The notes under the pieces are model-generated. The model saw only the letters and a program-made list of their open reading frames with translations, was not told the DNA's origin and searched no databases. Positions 26,144 through 35,966 of a stretch of 64,000 nucleotides of DNA are shown piece by piece. Every line of letters begins with the position of its first letter. Position 1 is the first letter of the stretch. Origin of the DNA: Methylobacillus gramineus (GTDB lineage Bacteria > Pseudomonadota > Gammaproteobacteria > Burkholderiales > Methylophilaceae); the NCBI RefSeq assembly GCF_020532675.1, contig NZ_JAJAVE010000001.1, forward strand, positions 930,001 through 994,000, written 5' to 3'. A program made the translations under genes and the position numbers.

Positions 26144-28036
26144 TTAGGGATTTGCCTGGTCGGCATCCAGCAACTGGTTGTTGATCTTGATTTTGCTCTT
26201 CTGCTTAAGCGATTTGATATAGGCACTTCTATATTCAGCCGTCATCGCAGCTTGAAGGTCAGCCTTGGCACTGGCTTTTGCTTCATCACTATCAGCAACC
26301 GCATTTACAGCACTGACTTTGACCACTAAATAACCATTCTTGTCTGACACACCAGCATAAGCAGGCAACTTGCTAGCATTTGCCTTAAATGCTGTAGACA
26401 CTGAAAGATCGGTCAGGCTTTGTGGGTTCTTACGGTCAACCGTCACAGGTGGAGTCCAATCCAATGTAATGGCTTTGCCTTCCCGCAAACTTGCAAGCGC
26501 AGCTTCGCCCTTTTCACGCGCCAGCTTGGTACCTTTTTCCTGCTTGAGAAAATCCTCAATCGCAGCCTTCACCTCATCAAAAGTACGAGCAGCAGCAGGT
26601 TTATATTCTGCAACACGTGCTGATAACAAATTGTTAGGTGAAACTTCAATGGCTTCAGTATTGCGCTTGTCCTTCAGCACCTCATCACTGAACACCATGT
26701 CCATCAATTTATCGTTCTTGAAGAACTTGGCACCATCTGCACGACTTAACCAGCCACTGGTTTGCACTTGCATACCAAATGCCTTGGCTGCAGGCTCCAG
26801 GCTATCAGCCTGTTCGTACACCATATTGCTGAAGTTTTCCGCCTGCTCAGAAAATTTTGCCAGCGCTTTTTGATAGAGCAATTCGGCGCGAATCTGGCCT
26901 TTAACCTCATCAAAAGATTGTCCACTGCCTTTAATTTCTGTCAGCTTGATAATGTGATAACCAAAGTCTGACTCGACCAAATCAGTGATCGTGCCTGGCT
27001 TCATAGAAAAGACGGCATCTTCAAATGGCTTTACCATGGCACCAGGACCAAACAGGCCAAGATCGCCCCCTTTATCTTTGGAGCTAGGATCTTGTGAATA
27101 CTGTTTAGCCAATGCTTCAAACTGCTCAGGATTTTTCTTCACCAAGGCTAATACCTCAGCCGCCTTAGCTTTGGCTTGTTGCTTGGCTTCTGGTGTAGGA
27201 CTCACGCCAAAGCCAATCAGGATATGGCTGGCACGGCGCTGTTCATCACCCTGGAACTGCGCAGCATTCTGCGCATAGTAATCCTTGGCCTCATCATCAG
27301 AGACTTGCTGGCCTGAGATCAATGCATTGGCAGATAACAATACAAAGTCCAACTTCACCTGCGCAGGCACCTTGAACTTATCCTGATGCTCGGTGTAATA
27401 GGCTTTAACCTCTTCAGGCGTCACACTAGCCTGCGCAATAAAATCTGCTGTTTTGATTTCAGAAACGCTGACTTCGCGAGATTGATGCTCCACCTCAATC
27501 GCATGATTCACCACTGCAGTAGGCACGAATGCCAATACAGACAGCCCTTCACGTGCTTGCAAGCTCAACAGATCGTTGCGGATATCGCCCTCAAACTGTG
27601 AAGGGGTACGACGGCGCTCGGCCAGGAACTGATCGTAAAGCTGCTGGGAAAATTTGCCATCCTGCTGGAACTCGGGTTCGCTGGTAATCGTATGGGCAAG
27701 CTGTTCATCACTCACCACAAAGTTGGCACGCTTTATTTCCGCAGCAAGCAATCGATCTGCAATCAGCTGGTCAACCACTGCCTGCTTGATTTCAGGACCA
27801 TCAATCACTGATGGATCCACTTTACCTTGGCTTTGCAGACGATTACGCAGGTTTTGTAGCGCATTGCCATATTCCTGTACGGTAATCGAGTCACCATTGA
27901 CGGTTGCCACGGCAACGTTAGAGCCTGCATCCCGCAAATAGCTGTCAACGCCTACCAGTGCAAAGGGGACAGTGATAGCAGCCAAGATTACCTTCGCCAG
28001 CCACCCTTTTGAACGATCACGAATTGCTTCCAACAT
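26144..28036 (-). CDS. ppiD: Periplasmic folding chaperone / peptidyl-prolyl isomerase PpiD
   Basis: PpiD is an inner-membrane-anchored chaperone working near the Sec translocon. The N-terminus is cytoplasmic (MLEAIRDRSKGWLAK), followed by one membrane helix (VILAAITVPFALVGVDSYL). A SurA-like chaperone region covers about 30-250, a parvulin domain about 265-355 (RASHILIGFG, GGDLGLFGPGAMVKPFEDAV, FGYHIIKLTEIK) and a second PPIase-like domain the C-terminus. Length (630) is normal. It is downstream of the tRNA and hupB group, the usual place in proteobacteria. Confidence 0.94.
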   Translation of the reverse strand: MLEAIRDRSKGWLAKVILAAITVPFALVGVDSYLRDAGSNVAVATVNGDSITVQEYGNALQNLRNRLQSQGKVDPSVIDGPEIKQAVVDQLIADRLLAAEIKRANFVVSDEQLAHTITSEPEFQQDGKFSQQLYDQFLAERRRTPSQFEGDIRNDLLSLQAREGLSVLAFVPTAVVNHAIEVEHQSREVSVSEIKTADFIAQASVTPEEVKAYYTEHQDKFKVPAQVKLDFVLLSANALISGQQVSDDEAKDYYAQNAAQFQGDEQRRASHILIGFGVSPTPEAKQQAKAKAAEVLALVKKNPEQFEALAKQYSQDPSSKDKGGDLGLFGPGAMVKPFEDAVFSMKPGTITDLVESDFGYHIIKLTEIKGSGQSFDEVKGQIRAELLYQKALAKFSEQAENFSNMVYEQADSLEPAAKAFGMQVQTSGWLSRADGAKFFKNDKLMDMVFSDEVLKDKRNTEAIEVSPNNLLSARVAEYKPAAARTFDEVKAAIEDFLKQEKGTKLAREKGEAALASLREGKAITLDWTPPVTVDRKNPQSLTDLSVSTAFKANASKLPAYAGVSDKNGYLVVKVSAVNAVADSDEAKASAKADLQAAMTAEYRSAYIKSLKQKSKIKINNQLLDADQANP

Positions 28037-28220
28037 AACGATAAGCCTTATTTATTTTCAATATCGGGAAAATCTACCAGTCACTCAATAATGAGTAAAC
28101 CTAACCCTTGAATATACCATATTCACAATCGACGACATACCAAGGCATCCTATTGAAACAGGTATTCAATTAAAATAAGGGATTTTTTTGGGTAACTGCA
28201 GAAATTGATCGCTAAAAGCA

Positions 28221-28248
28221 AAAAAGCGAACCCTGAGGTTCGCTTTTT
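28221..28248. terminator. Terminator downstream of tRNA-Asp
   Basis: AAAAAGCGAACC (28221-28232) pairs with GGTTCGCTTTTT (28237-28248) around CTGA. The symmetrical A and T runs allow termination of minus-strand tRNA transcripts about 4 bp past the encoded CCA of tRNA-Asp. Confidence 0.9.
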
Positions 28249-28251
28249 TCT

Positions 28252-28328
28252 TGGCGGAGTGGACGGGACTCGAACCCGCGACCCCCGGCGTGACAGGCCG
28301 GTATTCTAACCAACTGAACTACCACTCC
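28252..28328 (-). tRNA. tRNA-Asp (anticodon GUC)
   Basis: A 77-nt tRNA with encoded CCA. The acceptor GGAGTGG pairs with CCACTCC, the anticodon loop contains CTGTCAC (GTC), and the T loop is GTTCGAGTC. It follows tRNA-Val by 49 bp on the same strand, and the pair probably forms one transcript ended by the hairpin at 28221. Confidence 0.97.
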
Positions 28329-28377
28329 TAAACTTCGCGTTGCTTTCTCCAAAACTCAACGACTTTCGCTGGCAATT

Positions 28378-28453
28378 TGGTGGGTGCTGACGGGGTCGAA
28401 CCGCCGACATTCGCCTTGTAAGGGCGACGCTCTACCAACTGAGCTAAGCACCC
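28378..28453 (-). tRNA. tRNA-Val (anticodon UAC)
   Basis: A 76-nt tRNA with encoded CCA. The acceptor GGGTGCT pairs with AGCACCC, the anticodon loop CTTACAA gives TAC, D arm and T arm (GTTCGACCC) are normal. It lies 20 bp downstream of hupB on the same strand. Confidence 0.97.
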
Positions 28454-28473
28454 TGCCTAACCAACGAAGACCG

Positions 28474-28746
28474 CTAGTTTACAGCATCCTTGAGCGCTTT
28501 ACCAGCCCTAAATTTAGGAGAATTGGCAGCCTTGATCTTGATAGTGGCGCCAGTGCGAGGATTACGACCATTACGTGCAGCACGCTTACCGACATAAAAG
28601 GTACCAAAGCCAATCAGAGTGACAAGATCACCCTTTTTCAGAGCTTTAGTGATTGCAGCAGTTGTTGCATCTAAAGAACGACCTGCAGCAGCTTTGGAAA
28701 TACCAGCAGCTTTAGCAATTTGATCAATCAATTCAGACTTGTTCAC
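28474..28746 (-). CDS. hupB: DNA-binding protein HU
   Basis: This 90-residue histone-like protein bends and coats DNA. It opens with [20 protein letters not shown] and carries the family signature [18 protein letters not shown], including the Arg/Pro DNA-intercalating arm at about 55-75. It follows lon on the same strand with a 118-bp gap, as in many proteobacteria (lon-hupB). Strong sequence match by eye. Confidence 0.97.
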   Translation of the reverse strand: MNKSELIDQIAKAAGISKAAAGRSLDATTAAITKALKKGDLVTLIGFGTFYVGKRAARNGRNPRTGATIKIKAANSPKFRAGKALKDAVN

Positions 28747-28864
28747 CTGTAATCCCCTTTCGACATTGTTTTAGAAACAGGGGCGAAAAGACCCTGTGCT
28801 CTGCTTTATATCAAGCGGGAAAAGCTCATGTCAAGCTTTTCCCGCCTAGCTGAAGCGATCTAAC

Positions 28865-31303
28865 TCAATGTTTAGTCACAGATGAGGATTTAGTCGTTTT
28901 AGCCTTGGGTTCAACTTCGGCCACCGCAACCTCTCCATCGTCGGCTTTTGGCATGCGTTCTAACGCAAGCTCCAACACGTCATCTATCCACTTAACAGGA
29001 TGAATATCAAGGTGATTTTTGATATTTTCCGGGATATCTGTCAGGTCTTTCACGTTTTGCTCAGGGATTAACACGGTCTTGATTCCACCGCGATGAGCTG
29101 CCAATAACTTCTCTTTCAGGCCACCGATAGGCAAGACTTCTCCACGCAATGTAATTTCACCGGTCATCGCCACATCTGAGCGTACAGGGATATTACTCAA
29201 CACAGAGACCAAGGCGGTCGAAATGGCAATACCCGCACTTGGACCATCTTTAGGCGTAGCCCCCTCTGGCAAGTGGATATGGATATCATTCTTTTCGTAG
29301 AAGTCTTCGACAATCCCCAAGCGCTTGGCTCGGCTACGTACGACACTCATGGCAGCCTGTATCGATTCCTGCATCACTTCACCAAGCTTACCAGTTGTAA
29401 TAACCTTACCCTTGCCAGGCAACAATACAGACTCAATCGTCAACAACTCTCCACCCACCTCAGTCCAAGCCAGGCCAGTCACCTGCCCCACCTGGTTATC
29501 CTTGGCTGCAACGCCGTAATCAAAGCGTTGTACCCCTAGGTACTTATCCAGATTCTTGGGCGCTACGGTAATTTTACGCGCAGAGGCCGTGGCTGACTTC
29601 GCCTTAGTCGTTAGAATTTCCTTCACCACTTTGCGGCAGATCTTGGAAATTTCCCGATCAAGACTACGCACACCGGCTTCACGCGTGTAATAGCGCACCA
29701 CATCCCGAATCGTTGCCTCGGTGATGCTGATTTCTGTCTCTTTCAAGCCATGCGTTTTCAACTGCTTAGGCAGCAAATACCGCATGGCAATATTCACCTT
29801 TTCGTCTTCGGTGTATCCAGCCAGACGAATCACCTCCATACGATCCAGTAAAGGGCCTGGGATATTCAGCGAATTAGCAGTTGCCACAAACATCACATCC
29901 GACAAATCATACTCAACCTCGACATAATGATCGACAAAAGTATGGTTTTGCTCTGGGTCCAACACCTCCAGCAGCGCGGAAGAAGGATCACCGCGGAAAT
30001 CCTGTCCCATTTTGTCGACCTCATCAAGCAGGAACAAAGGATTTCTAACGCCAACCTTATTCATGCTTTGCAATATCTTGCCTGGCATGGAACCGATATA
30101 AGTGCGGCGATGACCTCTGATTTCAGATTCATCGCGCACGCCACCAAGCGCCACACGCACAAACTTGCGGTTAACCGCCTTGGCAATGCTCTGACCGAGA
30201 GAAGTCTTGCCTACGCCAGGAGGGCCCACCAGACAAAGGATCGGCGCCTTGAGCTTATCCACACGCTGTTGTACAGCGAGATACTCAACAATCCGCTCCT
30301 TCACCTTTTCAAGACCAAAATGGTCTGCATCCAGAATATCTTCAGCAATGCCCAAATCACGGCTGATCTTGGTCTTTTTTCTCCAAGGCAAACCCACCAG
30401 TGTTTCGATGTAATTACGCACCACAGTCGCTTCAGCTGACATAGGCGACATCATCTTGAGTTTTTTCAGCTCTGAATGCGCTTTGGCCAGTGCATCTTTT
30501 GGCATACGCGCCTCACTGATACGTTTTTCCAGCTCATCAATATCGGCATTCTCATCTTGCTCGCCGAGCTCTTTCTGGATCGCCTTCACTTGCTCGTTGA
30601 GATAATACTCGCGCTGGCTCTTTTCCATCTGGCGCTTGACTCTGCCACGGATGCGCTTCTCTACCTGCAGGATATCAATCTCGGCTTCAAGCAGGCTTAA
30701 TAGGTGCTCCAGGCGTTGGGAAACGCTGAACATTTCCAGAATTTTCTGCTTTTCTTCCAGCTTTAATGTGAGGTGCGCAGTGATGGTATCGGCCAGACGG
30801 CCAGCATCATCGATGGTCGCCAAAGAAGTGAGGATCTCTGGTGGAATTTTTTTATTCAGTTTAACGTACTGGTCAAACTGGGTGAACACAGTACGCATCA
30901 AAGCCTGCGTCTGGCTATCGTCACCGGCAGGACTATCAATTTTTTCCGATTTTGCTGCGAAACACTCTTCAGTTTCAACAAACTCCAAGACCCTGGCGCG
31001 ATGCAAGCCTTCCACCAGCACTTTAACCGTGCCATCTGGCAGCTTCAACATTTGCAACACAGTCGCCACAGTACCTACATCGTACAAATCCTCTGCGTCG
31101 GGCTCATCCTTGTTAGGAGACTTCTGCGCCACCAGCAAGATTTGCTTGTCCTGCTCGGAGGCAAGCTCCAGAGCTTTAACTGATTTTTCGCGACCGACAA
31201 ACAAAGGAATAACAAGATGCGGATAAACCACTACATCTCGCAAAGGTAATAATGGCAACAAGCCAGATTCCTGGGAGAAAGCCGGTAGAGATTGTTCTGT
31301 CAT
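28865..31303 (-). CDS. lon: ATP-dependent protease Lon
   Basis: Lon degrades damaged and regulatory proteins. The N-terminal LON domain ([20 protein letters not shown]) covers about 1-200, the AAA+ module has Walker [12 protein letters not shown] near 362 and Walker [12 protein letters not shown], and the serine-lysine protease domain has DGPSAGIAI (catalytic Ser near 683) with the Lys in GLKEKLLAA. Length (812) is typical, with a charged low-complexity tail. A heat-shock-type promoter lies 56-82 bp upstream of the ATG. Confidence 0.98.
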   Translation of the reverse strand: MTEQSLPAFSQESGLLPLLPLRDVVVYPHLVIPLFVGREKSVKALELASEQDKQILLVAQKSPNKDEPDAEDLYDVGTVATVLQMLKLPDGTVKVLVEGLHRARVLEFVETEECFAAKSEKIDSPAGDDSQTQALMRTVFTQFDQYVKLNKKIPPEILTSLATIDDAGRLADTITAHLTLKLEEKQKILEMFSVSQRLEHLLSLLEAEIDILQVEKRIRGRVKRQMEKSQREYYLNEQVKAIQKELGEQDENADIDELEKRISEARMPKDALAKAHSELKKLKMMSPMSAEATVVRNYIETLVGLPWRKKTKISRDLGIAEDILDADHFGLEKVKERIVEYLAVQQRVDKLKAPILCLVGPPGVGKTSLGQSIAKAVNRKFVRVALGGVRDESEIRGHRRTYIGSMPGKILQSMNKVGVRNPLFLLDEVDKMGQDFRGDPSSALLEVLDPEQNHTFVDHYVEVEYDLSDVMFVATANSLNIPGPLLDRMEVIRLAGYTEDEKVNIAMRYLLPKQLKTHGLKETEISITEATIRDVVRYYTREAGVRSLDREISKICRKVVKEILTTKAKSATASARKITVAPKNLDKYLGVQRFDYGVAAKDNQVGQVTGLAWTEVGGELLTIESVLLPGKGKVITTGKLGEVMQESIQAAMSVVRSRAKRLGIVEDFYEKNDIHIHLPEGATPKDGPSAGIAISTALVSVLSNIPVRSDVAMTGEITLRGEVLPIGGLKEKLLAAHRGGIKTVLIPEQNVKDLTDIPENIKNHLDIHPVKWIDDVLELALERMPKADDGEVAVAEVEPKAKTTKSSSVTKH

Positions 31304-31358
31304 GGAAAAACCTTAAGGTTGGCAGCAGCTGGCAACATGCCAAATGCTTTCTATATCT

Positions 31359-31385
31359 ATGGGGACTACCCACTGGCGCTTCAAG
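31359..31385 (-). promoter_or_regulatory. Sigma-32 type heat-shock promoter of lon
   Basis: On the minus strand CTTGAA (31385-31380) and CCCCAT (31364-31359) are separated by 15 bp, within the range accepted for sigma-32 promoters, which have CTTGAAA and CCCCATNT. The box lies about 56 bp before the lon start and downstream of the clpX-side terminator, as expected for an independent heat-shock promoter. Confidence 0.65.
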
Positions 31386-31408
31386 TACCAGTGGATAAAT
31401 TCTCACAT

Positions 31409-31437
31409 AAAAAAGGCTGCAAAGCAGCCTTTTTTAA
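31409..31437 (-). terminator. Terminator downstream of clpX
   Basis: AAAAGGCTGC (31411-31420) pairs with GCAGCCTTTT (31424-31433) around AAA, with A and T runs on both sides. It ends the tig-clpP-clpX transcript before the lon promoter. Confidence 0.9.
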
Positions 31438-31443
31438 TTTGAT

Positions 31444-32712
31444 TTAGCTTGCAGTTTCGAGCCTGGGCTCATCTGCATAAATCAATAACGGAGGCGCGTC
31501 GCCACGAATGACACCTTCATCGACGACCACCTTGCTCAGATTAGGTAATGACGGCAAATCATACATAATGTCCAGCAAGGAATGCTCCATGATGGATCTT
31601 AGACCACGCGCACCCGTTTTACGCTCAAGTGCTTTTTTCGCGATCAGATTCAAGGCGGCTTCTCTAAACTCAAGATCCACACCTTCCATCTTGAACAGCT
31701 TGGTGTATTGCTTTGTCAGTGCATTTTTTGGCTGGACCAGAATAGTCACCAGCGCAGCTTCATCCAAGGACTCAAGCGTCGCAATAGCTGGCAAACGACC
31801 AACGAATTCAGGGATCAGGCCAAACTTGATCAGATCTTCTGGCTCAACATCTCGCAACACCTCACCAATCGCCCGCGCATCATCCTTACTCTTGACCTCA
31901 GCACCGAAACCAATCCCACCCTTCTCTGAGCGGCGACGAATAACCCTGTCCAGGCCATCAAATGCACCACCACAAATAAAGAGGATATTGGTCGTATCCA
32001 ACTGCACAAACTCTTGATTGGGGTGCTTGCGACCACCCTGAGGCGGCACCGAGGCGACAGTCCCCTCAATCAATTTGAGCAAGGCCTGCTGCACACCTTC
32101 ACCCGATACATCTCGAGTAATGGAAGGATTGTCAGACTTGCGGGATATCTTGTCGATTTCATCAATATAGACAATGCCACGCTGTGCTTTTTCTACGTCA
32201 TAGTCGCACTTCTGCAGCAATTTCTGCATGATGTTCTCGACGTCCTCACCTACGTATCCAGCTTCTGTCAGCGTCGTGGCATCTGCCATGACAAAAGGCA
32301 CATCCAGTAATCGCGCCAGGGTCTGGGCCAGCAATGTCTTGCCTGAACCAGTCGGGCCAATTACCAGAATATTACTCTTGGCGATTTCAACATCGTCCTT
32401 ATTGGTGCTTTGATCCAGACGTTTGTAATGGTTGTAGACAGCGACTGCCAGGTTTTTTTTGGCTTGGGTCTGACCAATCACATACTGATCAAGAATAGCG
32501 CAAATTTCCTTGGGAGTCGGCAACTTGCCACTCTTGGGTTTAAGGCCATTCTCATCCTGAATTTCTTCACGAATGATGTCATTGCATAAATCAACGCACT
32601 CATCGCAAATAAAGACGGATGGGCCAGCAATCAGCTTCCTGACTTCATGCTGACTTTTGCCGCAAAACGAGCAATACAGTAGTTTTTCGCCCTCGGCTTT
32701 TGTAGTCATCAA
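31444..32712 (-). CDS. clpX: ClpXP protease ATPase subunit ClpX
   Basis: ClpX unfolds substrates and feeds them to ClpP. The N-terminal zinc domain has [17 protein letters not shown] and CDECVDLC. The AAA+ module shows Walker [12 protein letters not shown], Walker B YIDEIDKI and the ClpP-binding IGF-type loop in [11 protein letters not shown]. The length of 422 is normal. It starts 37 bp after clpP in the conserved tig-clpP-clpX order. Confidence 0.98.
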   Translation of the reverse strand: MMTTKAEGEKLLYCSFCGKSQHEVRKLIAGPSVFICDECVDLCNDIIREEIQDENGLKPKSGKLPTPKEICAILDQYVIGQTQAKKNLAVAVYNHYKRLDQSTNKDDVEIAKSNILVIGPTGSGKTLLAQTLARLLDVPFVMADATTLTEAGYVGEDVENIMQKLLQKCDYDVEKAQRGIVYIDEIDKISRKSDNPSITRDVSGEGVQQALLKLIEGTVASVPPQGGRKHPNQEFVQLDTTNILFICGGAFDGLDRVIRRRSEKGGIGFGAEVKSKDDARAIGEVLRDVEPEDLIKFGLIPEFVGRLPAIATLESLDEAALVTILVQPKNALTKQYTKLFKMEGVDLEFREAALNLIAKKALERKTGARGLRSIMEHSLLDIMYDLPSLPNLSKVVVDEGVIRGDAPPLLIYADEPRLETAS

Positions 32713-32749
32713 GCTATCCTAAATATTAACTAAGTCTGTGCGTACTATC

Positions 32750-33394
32750 TTATGCGGCATCGCCATGTCTGGCAATAAGCTTATCGACCAAACCATAAGC
32801 AACCGACTGCTCAGCGCTCATGAAGTTATCACGGTCTGTATCATTGGCGATTTTATCTACAGACTGACCGGTATGGCTGGCCAAAATGAGATTAAGCTTT
32901 TCACGCAGATATAGGATTTCCTTGGCATGAATCTCGATATCCGAAGCCTGGCCCTGGAATCCACCAAGTGGTTGATGAATCATGACGCGGGAGTTGGGGA
33001 GGCAGAACCGCTTGCCCTTTGCGCCTGCGGTTAGCAACAGCGCGCCCATGCTCGCAGCCTGACCTATGCACAATGTACTGACATCCGACTTAATGAACTG
33101 CATGGTGTCATAAATAGCCATACCTGCAGTCACTGAACCGCCAGGAGAGTTGATGTAGAAAGAGATATCCTTGTCTGGATTTTCCGCTTCCAAGAACAAC
33201 AACTGGGCTACGACCAGATTGGCAGTGGCATCATTGACTGGGCCTACCAGGAAAATGATGCGCTCTTTAAGCAAACGCGAATAAATATCATAAGAGCGTT
33301 CACCACGGCCGCTCTGCTCGACCACCATGGGGATATATCCAAGACCCTGGGGCTCGAACTGGCTTTGTGCAGTAGCATGGCTATTTATGATCAT
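32750..33394 (-). CDS. clpP: ClpXP protease proteolytic subunit ClpP
   Basis: ClpP is the barrel-shaped serine protease. Catalytic Ser is in [13 protein letters not shown], His in [13 protein letters not shown], and the Asp follows in [13 protein letters not shown]. The ATG at 33394 overlaps the tig stop by one base (TAATG), giving 214 residues and a normal N-terminal propeptide region ([20 protein letters not shown]). The longer frame to 33463 would run into tig and is rejected. Confidence 0.97.
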   Translation of the reverse strand: MIINSHATAQSQFEPQGLGYIPMVVEQSGRGERSYDIYSRLLKERIIFLVGPVNDATANLVVAQLLFLEAENPDKDISFYINSPGGSVTAGMAIYDTMQFIKSDVSTLCIGQAASMGALLLTAGAKGKRFCLPNSRVMIHQPLGGFQGQASDIEIHAKEILYLREKLNLILASHTGQSVDKIANDTDRDNFMSAEQSVAYGLVDKLIARHGDAA

Positions 33395-34698
33395 TAGGCA
33401 TTTCCCATCAGGTCGTCGAATTTGACTTTCTTGTCTGCAACCTTCGCAGACTTCAGTACCCATTCCACAATATTTTCTTCGGTTGCCAGCGCTGCTGGCT
33501 CATCCAGACGTTTTACATCTGCGTAATACCAAGTCACCACATCAGCTGGGCGCTCAAAGCTTTGGGCAAACACATCTACCATGGCACGTACTTGCTGTGC
33601 ATTTGCTTGCAAGTCATTGGCATTCACCAGCTCAGATAGAATCAGGCGCAAACTCGCGTTGCGCTGGGCTTGCTCTTCAAACAATGCTGGCTCCAGATTG
33701 ACATTGGACAGGTCCACGCCACGCTGTTTCAGGTTGTTTTCTGTTGCTTGGATAAGGCGGCCAATTTCTGCATTGATAAATGCTTTTGGCACGTCGAGCG
33801 TGCTGTTATCCAGCAATGCCTGGAATGCCTGCTCTTTGAGCTTGGCTCGTACGCGTTTTTCTACTTCCTGCTTGAGGCTACCCTTGATTTCCTCACGCAT
33901 TTTCTCAACATCACCGTCTTCCACGCCTAAACCACGTGCAAAATCAGCGTCAAATTCTGGCAGTTTTGCCTGCTCAACCGTATTGAAAGTCACATCATAG
34001 CTGACGGTTTTTCCAGCCAACTGCTCTGGTTTATGGCCTTCAGGGTAAGCAACCTCAAATACCTTGTTGCTGCCAACCTTGTTACCTGTCAACTCATCCT
34101 CAAACGCAGGGAAACGACCACCTTCGCCGATCACTAGGTCCAAACCATTCGCATCAGTACGCTCAACTTCAGCACCATCAATAGAGGCAATCAGACTGAT
34201 ATTGAGTTTGTCACCCTTTTTGGAAGCACGCTTCACAGCTTCGAATGTAGCGCGCTGACGCAACAATACATCGATAGTCTTCTTGACATCAGCTTCACCG
34301 AGTTCAAGTACTGGACGCTCGATCTTGATTTTACTCAGATCAGCGATAGCAACCTCAGGGAACACTTCGAATGTTGCAATATACTCAATCTTGTCATCCG
34401 CTTCAGCATATGGTTTGTGCTCAATATTAGGATAACCCGCTACCCGTAGCTTATTTTGCTCTACCGCATCATTAAAGCTACGCTCAACCGCATCAGACAA
34501 TACTTCGTTACGCACCTGGGCGCCATATTGTTGGCGCACCATGCCCAAAGGCACTTTACCTGGACGGAAGCCTGGCAACTTGACTGTGCGTGCCATGCGG
34601 TTAATGCGTTGAGCCACTTCTTCTTCCAGTGATTGCACTGGTACTGAAACCGTCATACGGCGCTCAAGATTGCTGATGGTTTCAACGGTTGCTTGCAT
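33394..34698 (-). CDS. tig: Trigger factor
   Basis: Trigger factor is the ribosome-bound chaperone. The N-terminal ribosome-binding domain has the signature [17 protein letters not shown] near residue 44; an FKBP-type PPIase domain lies around 150-245 ([20 protein letters not shown]), and the C-terminal chaperone arms follow. Length 434 is typical. It is the first gene of the tig-clpP-clpX operon. Confidence 0.98.
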   Translation of the reverse strand: MQATVETISNLERRMTVSVPVQSLEEEVAQRINRMARTVKLPGFRPGKVPLGMVRQQYGAQVRNEVLSDAVERSFNDAVEQNKLRVAGYPNIEHKPYAEADDKIEYIATFEVFPEVAIADLSKIKIERPVLELGEADVKKTIDVLLRQRATFEAVKRASKKGDKLNISLIASIDGAEVERTDANGLDLVIGEGGRFPAFEDELTGNKVGSNKVFEVAYPEGHKPEQLAGKTVSYDVTFNTVEQAKLPEFDADFARGLGVEDGDVEKMREEIKGSLKQEVEKRVRAKLKEQAFQALLDNSTLDVPKAFINAEIGRLIQATENNLKQRGVDLSNVNLEPALFEEQAQRNASLRLILSELVNANDLQANAQQVRAMVDVFAQSFERPADVVTWYYADVKRLDEPAALATEENIVEWVLKSAKVADKKVKFDDLMGNA

Positions 34699-35051
34699 CT
34701 GCTGTAGTCCTTAAATCGTGAATATTGATGGGGATCCAGCGACTCCAAGCATAAACAACATGGAGCATCCCAACATCAAGTTATTGAAAATTAACAGGTT
34801 ATGGAAATCCAACTAAATTTCCTGCCACCATTCGATCCAACCCCCTCGTTAAAGGTTCAGATTGTCATCTTGAATATTAGTAGATGATTTTATCATAGCT
34901 GATGCAAAAAATAATCGGCAAAACAAGCCCATGATGACGATCGCCTCATCTTGAAATAAAAATTGATTCAATTTCTGATAGCTAAAGCGATGACAGGGTG
35001 TAAATAAGCCCTTGGAAGAAAGGCGGAACTGAGGATAAATTAGAGATAGAA
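34699..35051. other. Intergenic region between tig and the cold shock gene
   Basis: About 350 bp without a supportable gene. It must hold the tig promoter on the minus strand; a CTTGGA with CCCCAT is visible there, but the spacing of 10 is too short for a good sigma-32 promoter. A 76-codon minus-strand frame (34849-35079) starts inside the cold-shock terminator stem and has no family features, so I do not call it. Confidence 0.5.
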
Positions 35052-35076
35052 CCTGGGGAATAAACAATTCCCCAGG
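35052..35076 (-). terminator. Terminator of the cold shock gene
   Basis: CCTGGGGAA (35052-35060) pairs with TTCCCCAGG (35068-35076) around a 7-nt loop, followed on the minus strand by TTCTAT. It lies 18 bp after the stop of the cold shock gene. Confidence 0.8.
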
Positions 35077-35093
35077 CAATGCAGAGCGTGAGT

Positions 35094-35297
35094 TCAGGCC
35101 TTTTGTATATTTGATGCCTGCTTGCCTTTTGGCGTGGTGGTAATTTCAAAGTTGACACGATCATTTTCATTCAAGCTTTTATATCCTTCAGATTGAATCT
35201 CAGAAAAATGGGCAAACAAATCATCACTGCCATCATCGGGAGAGATAAACCCAAATCCTTTTGAATCATTGAACCACTTCACTGTGCCTAAGGCCAT
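35094..35297 (-). CDS. Cold shock domain protein (CspA family)
   Basis: This single OB-fold RNA chaperone carries both RNA-binding motifs: [11 protein letters not shown] (RNP1) and [10 protein letters not shown] (RNP2). It has 67 residues from the ATG at 35297. A GTG two codons upstream keeps the frame open, but the AAGGAG site is 7 nt from this ATG and only 1 nt from the GTG, which decides the start. The tail ([18 protein letters not shown]) is typical. Monocistronic, with its own terminator. Whether it is cold-induced cannot be seen. Confidence 0.95.
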   Translation of the reverse strand: MALGTVKWFNDSKGFGFISPDDGSDDLFAHFSEIQSEGYKSLNENDRVNFEITTTPKGKQASNIQKA

Positions 35298-35431
35298 TTC
35301 CACTCTCCTTCATTAATCTAATCAGTTAATCGCAACCCATGTCATCATCAATTAGAATTCTGGGGCAATGTCATGCACTACAGCCTGCAAGCAACCTCAT
35401 CAAAGGATTGCCGCAAGCAATAGGCTAATCA

Positions 35432-35716
35432 TTACTTCTGTTTAAGATCAGTGCCACCGTCATTGGGCTCTTTCTTGAAACGCTCTCCCTTTTGACTATT
35501 GGATGGTGTCGTTCCAACATCCTTTTCATGTTTTTTATCATGCTTAGAATCAGCCCCTTTTTCCTGAGGCTCAAGGTAGTTGCCATTAGAAGTAGAATCT
35601 GGCACCTGTGTCTTCTGCTTGTGTGCTGGAGGCGCATCTGCAACAGGGTCAGCAAAAATGCAGGTTGATGCTCCTGCCAGCAAGGCACCGGTAAGAATAA
35701 GAACAAACTTAGGCAT
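35432..35716 (-). CDS. Small secreted hydrophilic protein
   Basis: The 94-residue protein begins with a clear signal peptide (MPKFVLILTGALLAGAS, cleavage likely after CIFA). The mature part is very hydrophilic, rich in Lys, Asp and Pro, and probably disordered. No family is recognised. An AAAGGAG site precedes the ATG. It stands alone between the cold shock gene and glgX. A stress-related periplasmic role is possible but nothing specific supports it. Confidence 0.65.
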   Translation of the reverse strand: MPKFVLILTGALLAGASTCIFADPVADAPPAHKQKTQVPDSTSNGNYLEPQEKGADSKHDKKHEKDVGTTPSNSQKGERFKKEPNDGGTDLKQK

Positions 35717-35966
35717 AACTTTCTCCTTTAAAAATATTAGAAAGCGAACCCTTACAGTAAGTGACTTTTTCCTGGTCAGATGTAGGTAATCAATTGAAAT
35801 TACTGTAGGAAATCCCTTCTTTCGCTCTGAATCTCATCAACATTAATATGATTTCAAGAAGAAACTGTCAGTGCCCTCTTACATTAAAAATCTGTTGCCA
35901 CTGATAGGAGCTCAGTAAGTTTTTAACTAAATTCGTACTCATGCTTAACAGTAAAAGAGTTCTGAT

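Noticed and set aside
30636-31226. Long open frame antisense to lon
   Set aside because: Serine-rich product typical of an antisense shadow of a conserved gene; Lon on the other strand is certain.
34849-35079. 76-codon frame between tig and the cold shock gene
   Set aside because: Its start lies inside the terminator stem of the cold shock gene, it has no ribosome site and no protein-family features.
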